Of a stretch of 27,754 nt of DNA, positions 13,691 through 21,619 are shown one piece after another. The DNA is taken from positions 1 through 27,754 of the forward strand of contig CAYQZG010000047.1 of the NCBI GenBank assembly GCA_964421785.1. Direction: 5' to 3'. This stretch comes from SKLM01 sp964421785. Lineage in GTDB: Bacteria; Chloroflexota; Anaerolineae; B4-G1. The first letter of the stretch is position 1, and each line of letters begins with the position of its first letter. A model generated the notes under the pieces. That model ran no database searches. It was not told the DNA's origin and worked only from the letters and a program-made list of their open reading frames with translations. Made by a program: the position numbers and the translations under genes.

Positions 13691-14686
13691 TCAGCCAAAC
13701 AACTCAAGCCCATAGCAAGCCGCGCCCAGCAGGGCGATATCCGGATTGAGGATCACGTGCACGGGAATGCGTGTCATCAAGTCGGTGTGACGCCCCTTGC
13801 TGTGGAAGGCCTCCAAGAATTCCCCCTGCTCCAATGCAGGAAGGATACGCGGTGGAATACCTCCACCGAGGTAGACGCCGCCCGTGGCCATCACCTTCAG
13901 CGCCAGATTGCCCGCCTCCGCTCCGAGGATAGAGACAAAGGTGGTCAACACCAATGAGCATAGCTCGCACTCCCTTTCGTCGTCCAGTGCCGCGTTGACG
14001 ATGACGGGTGTGGCATCCTCAGCCTGGGCCAGCTGCTCGGCCAGCCAATCAGGCTCTTCGGCGTAGCCACCGTCCCTGTAGTACGTGTACAGGTTAGGCA
14101 TCGCCATACCGGAGCAGACCAGTTCGTAGCTGACGTGCTCGTGGCGAGCCCAGAGGTAACGGAGCAACTGGATCTGGCGGGGCGTCATCGGCCCAAAGTC
14201 CGTATGACCACCCTCTGAGGCGTGGGGTCGATAGCGACCGTCATCTTTATCCCATGTGAGAAAGGCCTCGCCCAGCCCGGTTCCCGGTGCCACAACGGCT
14301 ATGGCGCCTTCGGAATCAGGCTCTCCCTGCTTGAGCGTATACAGCTCGTCCGGCTCCAGAAAGGGAATGCCGTTAGCGGTGGACGCCAAATCATTGAGCA
14401 GTAGCACCGGAGACAGACCGAGCTTCTTCTCCAGCTCAGCGGCGTCAACCAGCCACGGCAGGTTTGTCACCTCAACCCGGCTCTCAATCACCGGGCCAGC
14501 CACCCCGAAGCTGGCCCGATCCACCGGGACGTCGACCTGATCGAGAAACACCTGGGCGATAGCGCCCAGACCGGCGTAATCCTTGCTGGGGAACGTCTCT
14601 CGAGCCAGGGGCTCCCGCGGACCCAGCTCCTTCGAAAAGATCGCCAGCGTGCTCTTGGTTCCCCCGATATCTCCGGCAAGCAGCAT
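13691..14686 (-). CDS. glk: Glucokinase
   Basis: Phosphorylates glucose to glucose 6-phosphate with ATP in the cytoplasm. At 331 residues it has the length of the Glk (PF02685) family. The phosphate-binding motif LLAGDIGGTKSTLAIF is at the N-terminus. VTNLPWLVDAAELEKKLG and LLNDLASTANGIPFL carry the glucose-binding Asn-Asp, followed by VVAPGTGLGEAFL, HASEGGHTDFGP and GGVYLGGGIPPRILP. ATG at 14686 is preceded by a near-perfect AAAGGAGG with a 5-nt spacer. It lies 23 bp after the short-chain dehydrogenase gene. It supplies substrate for the zwf and tal-pgi products encoded nearby. Confidence 0.95.
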   Translation of the reverse strand: MLLAGDIGGTKSTLAIFSKELGPREPLARETFPSKDYAGLGAIAQVFLDQVDVPVDRASFGVAGPVIESRVEVTNLPWLVDAAELEKKLGLSPVLLLNDLASTANGIPFLEPDELYTLKQGEPDSEGAIAVVAPGTGLGEAFLTWDKDDGRYRPHASEGGHTDFGPMTPRQIQLLRYLWARHEHVSYELVCSGMAMPNLYTYYRDGGYAEEPDWLAEQLAQAEDATPVIVNAALDDERECELCSLVLTTFVSILGAEAGNLALKVMATGGVYLGGGIPPRILPALEQGEFLEAFHSKGRHTDLMTRIPVHVILNPDIALLGAACYGLELFG

Positions 14687-14709
14687 ACCAACCTCCTTTA
14701 CTTACACGC

Positions 14710-15468
14710 TCAAAACTCGGCGCCTGCCACGCCTTCGCCGCCATCGACACGAAGGATCGACCCAGTGGCAAAATCGTTCTGGGAGAGGAAGACACAAGCG
14801 TGAGCGACGTTCCCCGGGGCCCCGATACGGCCCAGCGGCAGCGACGAGGCGATGCGCTCCTCCGCCGACGACGTGCTGCCGGGAGGCAGGAGCACCGGTC
14901 CGGGCACGACGCAGTTCACGCGGATGTTGTGCGGCGCCAGAGCCAGCGCCGACACCCTGGTCAACATCACAAGTCCCGCCTTGGAGACACTGTGGTGGGG
15001 ATACGAGACCCAACCATTGATGCCGCTGTTGTCTCCGATGTTAATGATCACGCCCCGGCTGTCGTTCTCCATCATTAGACGAGACGCGTGCTGGGTCAGC
15101 AGAAATGGCCCAGTCAGGTTCACATCCATCACTCGCTGCCACGCCTCGTGCGTGATCTCCAGCAGATCGGCGCGTTTGAAGAGCGCAGCGCTGTTGACCA
15201 ACACGTCGAGCCGGCCGTAGTATCCTCGGACCTCCTTCAACATCCGGGCCACGTGATCCGGGTTCGCCTGGTCGCCCATGGTGATGAGGGCATCCACGCC
15301 GAGCTCCTTCGCCGCCGTGACCGCGGTCTGGGCCGGCTCCGCCGAACTGGGCGAGGCATGGTGGATTACCAGGTTCGCGCCCTGCTCGGCAAAAGCAAGA
15401 GCAATAGCCCGACCAACGCGCCGCGCCGAGCCGGTGACGAAAACGACGTTATCCTCAAGCCCTCTCAT
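14710..15468 (-). CDS. Short-chain dehydrogenase/reductase, pteridine-reductase-like
   Basis: A 252-residue Rossmann-fold SDR. The cofactor motif VTGSARRVGRAIALAFAEQG resembles FolM/pteridine reductases. DVLVNSAALFKRADLL, IINIGDNSG (catalytic Ser region), RVNCVVPGPVLLP and ILRVDGGEGVAGAEF follow. The usual YxxxK is H-S-V-S-K (within SYPHHSVSKAG), so the catalytic Tyr is replaced by His, although a Tyr lies three residues earlier. The start is unusual. The first 11 codons with their ATG are repeated at 15711 and 15799 in an 88-bp tandem repeat. Only the outermost copy (15799) has a good Shine-Dalgarno (AAGGAG), and its frame stops after about 34 codons. The ATG at 15468 lacks a clear ribosome site. 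Physiological substrate unknown. Confidence 0.85.
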   Translation of the reverse strand: MRGLEDNVVFVTGSARRVGRAIALAFAEQGANLVIHHASPSSAEPAQTAVTAAKELGVDALITMGDQANPDHVARMLKEVRGYYGRLDVLVNSAALFKRADLLEITHEAWQRVMDVNLTGPFLLTQHASRLMMENDSRGVIINIGDNSGINGWVSYPHHSVSKAGLVMLTRVSALALAPHNIRVNCVVPGPVLLPPGSTSSAEERIASSLPLGRIGAPGNVAHACVFLSQNDFATGSILRVDGGEGVAGAEF

Positions 15469-15799
15469 CGTCCGTTGTTATGCGATGCACTTGCCAAGCG
15501 TCAAGCCATAGTGCGTTGCACCTGACGAAAACGACNNNNNNNNNNNNNNNNNNNNNNNNNNNNNNNNNNNNNNNNNNNNNNNNNNNNNNNNNNNNNNNNN
15601 NNNNNNNNNNNNNNNNNNNNNNNNNNNNNNNNNNNTGCGATGCACTTGCCAAGCGTCAAGCCATAGTGCGTTGCACCTGACGAAAACGACATTATCCCCA
15701 AGCCCTCTCATCGTCCGTCGTGGTGCGATGCACTTGCCAAGCGTCAAGCCATAGTGCATTGCACCTGACGAAAACGACGTTATCCCCAAGCCCTCTCAT
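15436..15799. repeat. 88-bp minisatellite duplicating the SDR start codon
   Basis: The unit is a 33-bp head (GACGAAAACGACGTTATCCC CAAGCCCTCTCAT, the first 11 codons of the SDR gene on the minus strand) plus a 55-bp tail containing TGCGATGCACTTGCCAAGCG and GTGCGTTGCACCT (repeat E). Heads lie at 15436-15468, 15679-15711 and 15767-15799, with a partial head at 15524-15535 beside the gap. Full tails lie at 15469-15523 and 15712-15766. Because 88 is not a multiple of 3, each added unit shifts frame. Confidence 0.9.
15536..15635. other. Scaffold gap (100 N) inside the minisatellite
   Basis: Exactly 100 N. If the array holds one more regular unit here, the true gap would be only about 33 bp; more units would lengthen it by multiples of 88. 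Confidence 0.99.
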
Positions 15800-15822
15800 C
15801 GTCCTCTCCTTCAACGCTTTGT

Positions 15823-17295
15823 CTAGTCCCGTTCACCAGACACACCCGGCTCCGTCATCCGCTGGGGATCGAGAGCCGTGTCCAGCCTCTCAGGCGAGAG
15901 CACGGGTGATGTCGCTGCGCTTACCTTCTTTGAAGCGGATGTCGCTCCGCTCATGGCCGGATCCCCGCTGGTCGAGCCAAGCTCCTCGGCCACCTCGCGC
16001 ACCGTACGCCCGGTGCGGTGGGCCTCCTTGGCGATCTCAGCAGCCGCGTCGTAGCCGATGGCCGGCGCCAGGGCCGTGGCCAGCGCCAGGCTCCGTTCCA
16101 CCATCTCACGGCAGCGCCCCTCGTTCGCCTCGATCCCAACCACACAACGGTCCGTGAAAACGCGGACGCCACTCGCCAGCCACTCAACGGAGCGCAGGAG
16201 ATCATACGCCAGCAGCGGCATCATGAGATTGAGCTCGAAATAGCCGCCCAGACCCCCCAAGGTTATCGCCGCGTCGTGGCCGATGACCTGGGCCGCCACC
16301 AAAATCAGCGCCTCGGCCATCACCGGATTAACCTTACCCGGCATGATGGACGAGCCCGGCTGCACAGCGGGCAGCTCCAGCTCCCCCAGGCCGTTGCGCG
16401 GGCCGGAGCCCAGCCAGCGGATGTCGTTGGCGATCTTGGTCAGACTGACGGCGATCGTCTTGAGGGCGCCTGAGGCCTCGACGACGCCATCCCGGGCAGC
16501 GTTGGCCTCGATGTGGTTCTCCGCCTCTATGAAGTCGGTCCCCAGCGCCTCGTTGATGGTGGCGATAGCCCGCCGAGGGAACGCGATCGGGCGGTTGAGG
16601 CCGGTGCCGACGGCGGTGCCCCCCAGCGGCAGCTCTCGCAGAGCCCCCAGCGCTCTCTCTGCCCGTTCGACGCCCTTCCGCACCTGGGCGGCGTAGCCGC
16701 CAAAGACCTGGCCCAGTCCGATCGGCGTGGCATCCTGCAGGTGAGTGCGACCGATCTTGACGACGGAATCGAAGGCCTGCGCCTTCTCCTCCAGCGCCTC
16801 GCGCAGGGATTCCAGCGCAGGGATCAGCTCGTCGCGCAACGCCAGGGTGACCGCGACGTGGATCACCGTGGGAATGACGTCATTGCTCGACTGGCTCATA
16901 TTAACGTGGTCGTTGGGATGCACCGGCTTCTTGCTTCCCACGTCGCCTCCAAGCAGCTGGATCGCCCGGTTGGCAATGACCTCATTGGCGTTCATATTGG
17001 TCGAGGTACCGGAGCCGGTCTGGAAGACATCGACGGGAAACTGATCGTCCCAATGCCCCACGGCGACCTCATCGCAAGCGCGGACGATAGCCTCTCCCAA
17101 TGGCCGATCCAACAGACCCAGGTCCACGTTGGCGCGCGCGCAGGCCCGCTTGACGTGCCCCAGGGCGTGGATGAAGCGTCGCCCAAAGCGAAGCTCCGAA
17201 ATCTGGAAGTTCTCTATCGCACGCTGCGTCTGCGCGCCCCAGAGGGCATCATCTGGAAGCTCGACGGCCCCCATAGCGTCGCGTTCAGTTCGCAT
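15823..17295 (-). CDS. fumC: Fumarate hydratase, class II
   Basis: Reversibly hydrates fumarate to malate. The aspartase/fumarase signature GSSIMPGKVNPVMAEA is present, together with FQTGSGTSTNMNANEVIANR, HPNDHVNMSQSSNDVIPT and GRTHLQDATPIGLGQ, so all three conserved regions of the active site are complete. I choose ATG at 17295 (MRTERDAMGAVELPDDALWG), which follows CTAGGGGGG; an upstream start at 17340 would add 15 unrelated residues. Length is 490 rather than about 465, because the C-terminus after GDPAM carries SGATSASKKVSAATS, an in-frame repeat B copy in the opposite orientation to that in pgl. It lies 101 bp after the iron-sulfur subunit gene and belongs to the same metabolic group. Confidence 0.95.
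   Translation of the reverse strand: MRTERDAMGAVELPDDALWGAQTQRAIENFQISELRFGRRFIHALGHVKRACARANVDLGLLDRPLGEAIVRACDEVAVGHWDDQFPVDVFQTGSGTSTNMNANEVIANRAIQLLGGDVGSKKPVHPNDHVNMSQSSNDVIPTVIHVAVTLALRDELIPALESLREALEEKAQAFDSVVKIGRTHLQDATPIGLGQVFGGYAAQVRKGVERAERALGALRELPLGGTAVGTGLNRPIAFPRRAIATINEALGTDFIEAENHIEANAARDGVVEASGALKTIAVSLTKIANDIRWLGSGPRNGLGELELPAVQPGSSIMPGKVNPVMAEALILVAAQVIGHDAAITLGGLGGYFELNLMMPLLAYDLLRSVEWLASGVRVFTDRCVVGIEANEGRCREMVERSLALATALAPAIGYDAAAEIAKEAHRTGRTVREVAEELGSTSGDPAMSGATSASKKVSAATSPVLSPERLDTALDPQRMTEPGVSGERD
15908..15951. repeat. Repeat B copy in the fumC C-terminus
   Basis: GATGTCGCTGCGCTTACCTT CTTTGAAGCGGATGTCGCTC CGCT: the TTACCTTCTTTGAAGCGGATG core is the reverse complement of the orientation found at 1086-1150 and 2597-2640. 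It encodes a Ser/Ala-rich insert near the fumarase C-terminus. Confidence 0.7.
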
Positions 17296-17396
17296 CGCCC
17301 CCCTAGAAGTCTTGTGCGTCCTGCGTAGGTGGATCTCCACCCGTACCGTTCTTCAGCCTGACGAAATCGGGGCTCTGTCTCCAGCGTCCAGCACCG

Positions 17397-18203
17397 TCAC
17401 TCCTTCTCCAGCCGCGTGATGCGTGCGCGAGTCTTGGCAATCCCCTTGGTGGGTGGAACGCCCTTGGGGCAGATCTTGACACAATTCCACACAAAATCAC
17501 AGCCCTCCACACCATGTTCCCCACCGACCAAAGCCAACCGTTTCTCGTCGGCGCCGTCCCGCACGTCGGCCAGAAAGCGATAATGCTGTGCCAGAGCCGC
17601 CGGACCGAGGTACGCCGGGTCCTCTTCCGCCACGGGACAGACGCTATGACAGCAACCGCAGAGGATGCAGTTGGTGTACGGCTCGGCTTCCGCCCACTGC
17701 TCTGGCCTCACCAGGCGCTCGGCCTGTGGGGCGGGCTGCTCCGGCTGGAGCCAAGGCTCGACGGCCTCCAGCTTATCGAAAAAGGGCTCCATGTCGACGA
17801 CCAAGTCCTTGATCACCCGCAGATTCCGCAGCGGCTCGAGGGTAATGGTGCCCAGGCGAGATCGCCCGTCCTCGGCCGGCACCTGAGCCTCCTCGCGCTC
17901 AGAGCCTCGATAGACGGTTCGTGGGTGATCGCCTCGATCTGACTGGGCCACCAAGCCGTGAACCTGGGTGCGGCAGGCAAGCTCCTCACGCCCATTGATC
18001 ATCATGGCGCAGGAGCCGCAGACGGCGCCCCGGCACGCGTAGCGGAAGGCCAGGCTGCCATCCTGCTCAGCCTGGATGCGCAGGAGCGCCTCCAGAACCG
18101 TCATCCCCTCCGGCACGTCGAGGGTGTAGTTCTGATAGGTCGGCTCGTCGTCCTTCGTCGGGTCGAAGCGCTGGACTCTAAAGGCGAATGACTCCGTATG
18201 CAC
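17397..18203 (-). CDS. sdhB: Succinate dehydrogenase/fumarate reductase iron-sulfur subunit
   Basis: Carries electrons between the flavoprotein subunit and quinone or another carrier. The N-terminal [2Fe-2S] domain has YACRGAVCGSCAMMING and ELAC. The C-terminal domain has CILCGCCHSVCPV and CVKICPKGVPP, the cysteines for the [4Fe-4S] and [3Fe-4S] clusters. Length is 268 against about 240-250 typical; the excess is a segment of about 25 residues (from HGLVAQSDRGDHPRTV) between the last [2Fe-2S] Cys and LEPLRNLRVIKDLVVDMEPF. The GTG start at 18203 is preceded by GGGGGG with a 6-nt spacer. It is encoded 27 bp after the FAD oxidoreductase. sdh and frd cannot be distinguished by sequence here. Confidence 0.92.
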   Translation of the reverse strand: MHTESFAFRVQRFDPTKDDEPTYQNYTLDVPEGMTVLEALLRIQAEQDGSLAFRYACRGAVCGSCAMMINGREELACRTQVHGLVAQSDRGDHPRTVYRGSEREEAQVPAEDGRSRLGTITLEPLRNLRVIKDLVVDMEPFFDKLEAVEPWLQPEQPAPQAERLVRPEQWAEAEPYTNCILCGCCHSVCPVAEEDPAYLGPAALAQHYRFLADVRDGADEKRLALVGGEHGVEGCDFVWNCVKICPKGVPPTKGIAKTRARITRLEKE

Positions 18204-18230
18204 AGCACACCCCCCTGCCTATCTGCCGAT

Positions 18231-19514
18231 CTATTCCACCAGGCTGCTCAGCTCAACGCTCTCATCGCGCAACGCGTCCGCGACGTCGTCATACGCAACG
18301 CGCGCCTTGACCAGCCTGGGTATGAACTTACGTGCGCCACCCAGTCGACCAACGGTCAGCACACCGACCATGGTTCGTCGAGGGGCCGGAACCGCTGAGG
18401 CGACATCGCCCAGGGCACCCGCGCCCTGATCGAAGTAGAAGATCTGATAGCTGGAGCTGCCTATCTCTCCCCGCACCACGGTCTCATCCCACGACATCAG
18501 ACTGCCCCACACCTCGAAGCCCATGTCGAACATGTCGGAGAAGAAGTAAGGCAGTGCTGTGTAGGGCTTCTTCTCTCCGGCCATATTGCGGCCGGCGCGG
18601 AGTCCCTGGCGTCGGGCCACGTCCCAGTGCTCGACGCGCAGCCGCGTGCCGAACGTCGGATCCGGCCAGGCGGCGATGTCGCCAGCGGCGTAGATGTCGG
18701 GATCGCTGGTGCGCAGATGGTCATCCACGATCACCTCGCCCCGCTCGGTCAGCTCAAGCCCGGCGCCCTCGGCCAGCTCGGTGTTGAGCCGGATGCCGAC
18801 GCCCATCACCACCATGTCCACCCCGAACGTCTCCCCGCTGTCGAGCACGGCCCGCTCGACGATGCCGTCGCCTTCTAGGCGCTCCGGCTTGGTGCCGCTC
18901 AGGATGCGCACACCCTCGTCCTCGAACGTGCTGTGCAACAGGTCGCTGAAGACCTCCGGCACAATGCGCTCCAGCAGGCGCGACTCCGGAAAGACCATGG
19001 TCACGTCGACACCGACCTGAGTCAGCGAGGCCGCCACCTCGGATCCAATGAAGCCGCCCCCGATCACCAAGGCCTGGTTGGCACCCTCGGCGGCGGCACG
19101 AATGGCGTCGCTGTCCTCAATGGTGCGCAGCGTGAACACGTTGCCCAAGTCCGCCCCGGGAAGGGGCAATCGCCAGGCGCGTCCGCCGGTGGCCAGCAGC
19201 AGCTTACGGTAGGTCAACTCGCGGCCATCCTCCAGCTCCACGACGTGCGCCTCGGCATCGACGCCGGTGGCGCGCACGCCCTGCATCACGTCCACACCGA
19301 TCTCCTCGTACCAGGACTCGTCCTCCGGATAGACGGCGCCCACATCCTCCTTCCCCATCAGGTAGCCCTTGGAAAGCGGCGGGCGCTCGTACGGCACGTG
19401 CGGTTCTTGCGTGATGACGGCTGCGCTGCCCTCCGAATCCACCTTGCGTATGCCCTTAGCAGCCCTCTGGCCGGCCAACCCGCCTCCAATGACAACGTAA
19501 TCATACTTGATCAT
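18231..19514 (-). CDS. FAD-dependent pyridine nucleotide-disulfide oxidoreductase (ferredoxin-reductase-like)
   Basis: A two-dinucleotide-domain flavoprotein. FAD binding is by YVVIGGGLAGQRAAKGI (residues 7-23), NAD(P)H binding by ALVIGGGFIGSEVAASL, and the second FAD contact by DIYAAGDIAAWPDP. It resembles rubredoxin/ferredoxin-NAD(P)+ reductases and the reductase parts of dioxygenases, which pass electrons from NAD(P)H to a small iron-sulfur protein. I choose ATG at 19514 (MIKYDYVV), which follows GGAGGGAG; the longer 458-codon frame adds an implausible leader. Near the C-terminus, GAGALGDVASAVPAPRRTM is an in-frame repeat B copy (18378-18427) before the normal VGVLTVGR. Its place between sdhA and sdhB suggests a role with that complex, but partner and direction are unknown. 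Confidence 0.88.
   Translation of the reverse strand: MIKYDYVVIGGGLAGQRAAKGIRKVDSEGSAAVITQEPHVPYERPPLSKGYLMGKEDVGAVYPEDESWYEEIGVDVMQGVRATGVDAEAHVVELEDGRELTYRKLLLATGGRAWRLPLPGADLGNVFTLRTIEDSDAIRAAAEGANQALVIGGGFIGSEVAASLTQVGVDVTMVFPESRLLERIVPEVFSDLLHSTFEDEGVRILSGTKPERLEGDGIVERAVLDSGETFGVDMVVMGVGIRLNTELAEGAGLELTERGEVIVDDHLRTSDPDIYAAGDIAAWPDPTFGTRLRVEHWDVARRQGLRAGRNMAGEKKPYTALPYFFSDMFDMGFEVWGSLMSWDETVVRGEIGSSSYQIFYFDQGAGALGDVASAVPAPRRTMVGVLTVGRLGGARKFIPRLVKARVAYDDVADALRDESVELSSLVE
18378..18427. repeat. Repeat B copy (long variant) in the FAD oxidoreductase
   Basis: GAGGGGCCGGAACCGCTGAG GCGACATCGCCCAGGGCACC: shares the CCGGAACCGC-GAGGCGRCA block with 8041-8110 and falls where relatives move straight from a Tyr-rich strand into VGVLTVGR. 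Confidence 0.55.
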
Positions 19515-19662
19515 GTCACTCCCTCCTCTGCTCTGCTCTGCTTCAGATTGATGCGCAATCCGTTCTCCAAACGATCCCAATGTGTGCTCGCTGTCCCTCA
19601 TTTCCACGCACCTCCAACTTGACCGCAGACCTTGCCAGCAGCGAATCAGAGTTCCTGCCGGG

Positions 19663-21366
19663 TCAGTACTCGCGCTCCTGAGGCGGGTAGGTGGTGATCA
19701 TCACGTCCTTGTAGGCCAGCTCGGCCCGCCCGCCGGGGCTGTAGCTCGCCAGACTGTGCTTGAGCCAATGCTCGTCGTCGCGCCCCAAGTGATCCGTGCG
19801 CCAGTGCGAACCACGGCACTCCGTCCGCCGCAGCGCGGTCAGCGCCGTCACCTCGGCGAGATCCAGCATCCCGCCCAGCTCCAACGCATCTACCAGATCG
19901 TAGTTGAAGGCCTCACCTTTGTTGTCGAGCAGAACCCGTCGGTAGCGCTCCTGGAGCTCGGCCAGTTTCTCGACCGCCTCGCGCAATCCCTCCTCGTCGC
20001 GGAAAACGCCCACGTGCTTCGTCATCGTCTCCTGCATCTCGCGCCGGATCGCGATCTGCCGCTCGCCCTCACCGCGCCTCTTGAGCGCCTCGATCTCCGC
20101 CTCCTGCGCCGACAGAGCATCTTCCAGTATTTGCCCGTTGATTCGCCGAGTGTGCGCAGCTAAGTCACTCGCCTTCTCCCCAGCCCGCTTGCCGAAGACG
20201 ATGGTCTCCAGAAGCGAGTTGCCGCCCAGCCGGTTGGCGCCGTGGACGCTGATGCAGGAGCACTCGCCGACGACGAAGAGGCCCGCCACGTTCGTCTCGC
20301 CGTTCTCGTCGCAGGCCAGGCCGCCCATCGAGTAGTGCTGGCCCGGCTGGACCGGGATCGGCGTCTCGATGGGATCGACCCCGGCGAAGTCCATGGCGAT
20401 CTGACGGATGCCGGGCAACCGCTCCTTGATGACCTCCTCACCAAGATGACGCACGTCGAGCTTCACATACCCGTCTTCGAAGCCACGTCCCTCATCCACC
20501 TCCGTTTGGATGGCGCGGGCCACGATATCGCGCGGTGCTAGCTCCATCGTATCCGGCGCGTAGCGCTCCATGAAGCGCTCACCCTCGGTGTTGAGCAAGT
20601 AGCCTCCCTCCCCCCGCACCCCCTCGGTGATAAGTATGTTGGTGCCATAGAGGGTCGTGGGATGGAACTGGACGAACTCCATATCCTCCAGCGGCACGCC
20701 AGCTCGAAACACAGCCGCCGTGGCGCTGCCGGCGTTGATGTAGGAGTTGGTAGACTTGGCATAAATCCGTCCATGGCCACCCCCGGCGACGATGACGGCG
20801 TCGGCGCGCAAGGCCCGTAGATCGCCGCTCGGGACGTGGAGCGCGACGGCGCCCATCACGCGCCCGGTTACCGCCAGGCGCGTGAGCAGCCACTCGTTGT
20901 AGAAGCTGATATCACGCTTGAGACACTGCTGGTAGAGCGTGTGGAGCATCTGATGACCGGTGCGGTCGGCGGCGTAACAGGTGCGCGGGAAGCCGGCCCC
21001 GCCGAAGGGCCGCTGGGCGATGCGACCGTCGGGAAAGCGGCTGAAGGTGGTGCCCCAGTGCTCCATCTCCAGCACGCGCTCTGGCGCTTCGCGGGCCAGA
21101 ATCTCCGCGCGGGGCTGATCAGCCAGGTAGTCGGCGCCCTTGATGGTGTCGAAGGCGTGGCGCTGCCACGTGTCGTCATGACCCTCGGGATGATTGCCCA
21201 GGGCGGCGTTGACCCCGCCCTGGGCGGCCCCGGAGTGTGAGCGGATGGGGTAGACCTTGGAGAGCACGGCCACGTCGGCGCCCGCCTCATGTGCGGCCAC
21301 CGCGGCACGCAGCCCGGCCAGCCCACCGCCGACAATCAGAACATCATGGTGCAGAAACTCAGACAT
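19663..21366 (-). CDS. sdhA: Succinate dehydrogenase/fumarate reductase flavoprotein subunit
   Basis: Catalyses succinate/fumarate interconversion with covalently bound FAD. VLIVGGGLAGLRAAVAAHEA at the N-terminus is the FAD motif, and RSHSGAAQGGVNAALGN contains the histidine that carries the flavin. FVQFHPTTLYGTNILITEG and RGEGGYLLN belong to the substrate site, as does CISVHGANRLGGNSLLE near residue 370. Length (567) is normal, and the C-terminal helical domain ends with YKDVMITTYPPQEREY. ATG at 21366 is preceded by an AGGAGG-type site (CCTCCT on the plus strand). A MITE-like element lies directly upstream, so this gene's promoter is within or beyond it. Neither cytochrome b/membrane-anchor gene (sdhC, sdhD) is visible nearby. 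Confidence 0.95.
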   Translation of the reverse strand: MSEFLHHDVLIVGGGLAGLRAAVAAHEAGADVAVLSKVYPIRSHSGAAQGGVNAALGNHPEGHDDTWQRHAFDTIKGADYLADQPRAEILAREAPERVLEMEHWGTTFSRFPDGRIAQRPFGGAGFPRTCYAADRTGHQMLHTLYQQCLKRDISFYNEWLLTRLAVTGRVMGAVALHVPSGDLRALRADAVIVAGGGHGRIYAKSTNSYINAGSATAAVFRAGVPLEDMEFVQFHPTTLYGTNILITEGVRGEGGYLLNTEGERFMERYAPDTMELAPRDIVARAIQTEVDEGRGFEDGYVKLDVRHLGEEVIKERLPGIRQIAMDFAGVDPIETPIPVQPGQHYSMGGLACDENGETNVAGLFVVGECSCISVHGANRLGGNSLLETIVFGKRAGEKASDLAAHTRRINGQILEDALSAQEAEIEALKRRGEGERQIAIRREMQETMTKHVGVFRDEEGLREAVEKLAELQERYRRVLLDNKGEAFNYDLVDALELGGMLDLAEVTALTALRRTECRGSHWRTDHLGRDDEHWLKHSLASYSPGGRAELAYKDVMITTYPPQEREY

Positions 21367-21380
21367 CTCGTAGGCCTCCT

Positions 21381-21537
21381 AACACTACAACCGCACTTGC
21401 CAAAGGAGCAGACTTACGAAGTCTTAGAGTCCATGCCCAACGCAGTATAGGGGCGCTCACAGAACGATTCCTGACCTGTCTAGCATGATCGTGCAGACTC
21501 CGAAAGTCTCTTGGCGGGAAATGAGGTTGTAGTACTA
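21381..21537. repeat. MITE-like repeat G, copy 3
   Basis: A 157-bp element matching 21-176 with about 15 differences, flanked by ACTACAACC and GGTTGTAGTACTA inverted ends. It fills the region between the GH15 gene stop and the sdhA start, apart from about 80 bp of unassigned sequence at 21538-21619. Any sdhA promoter must lie inside or upstream of it. Confidence 0.75.
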
Positions 21538-21619
21538 ACCTTGCCGAAAGCTACGGCTGTACGTATTACAGCTATGGTCAATTGTCGCCAGAAATCGAGT
21601 CGCTCAGCGCATATCTAAC

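Noticed and set aside
15478..15789. Small frames within the 88-bp minisatellite as separate genes
   Set aside because: They run through the N gap and are composed entirely of the tandem unit; I treat them only as possible leader frames.
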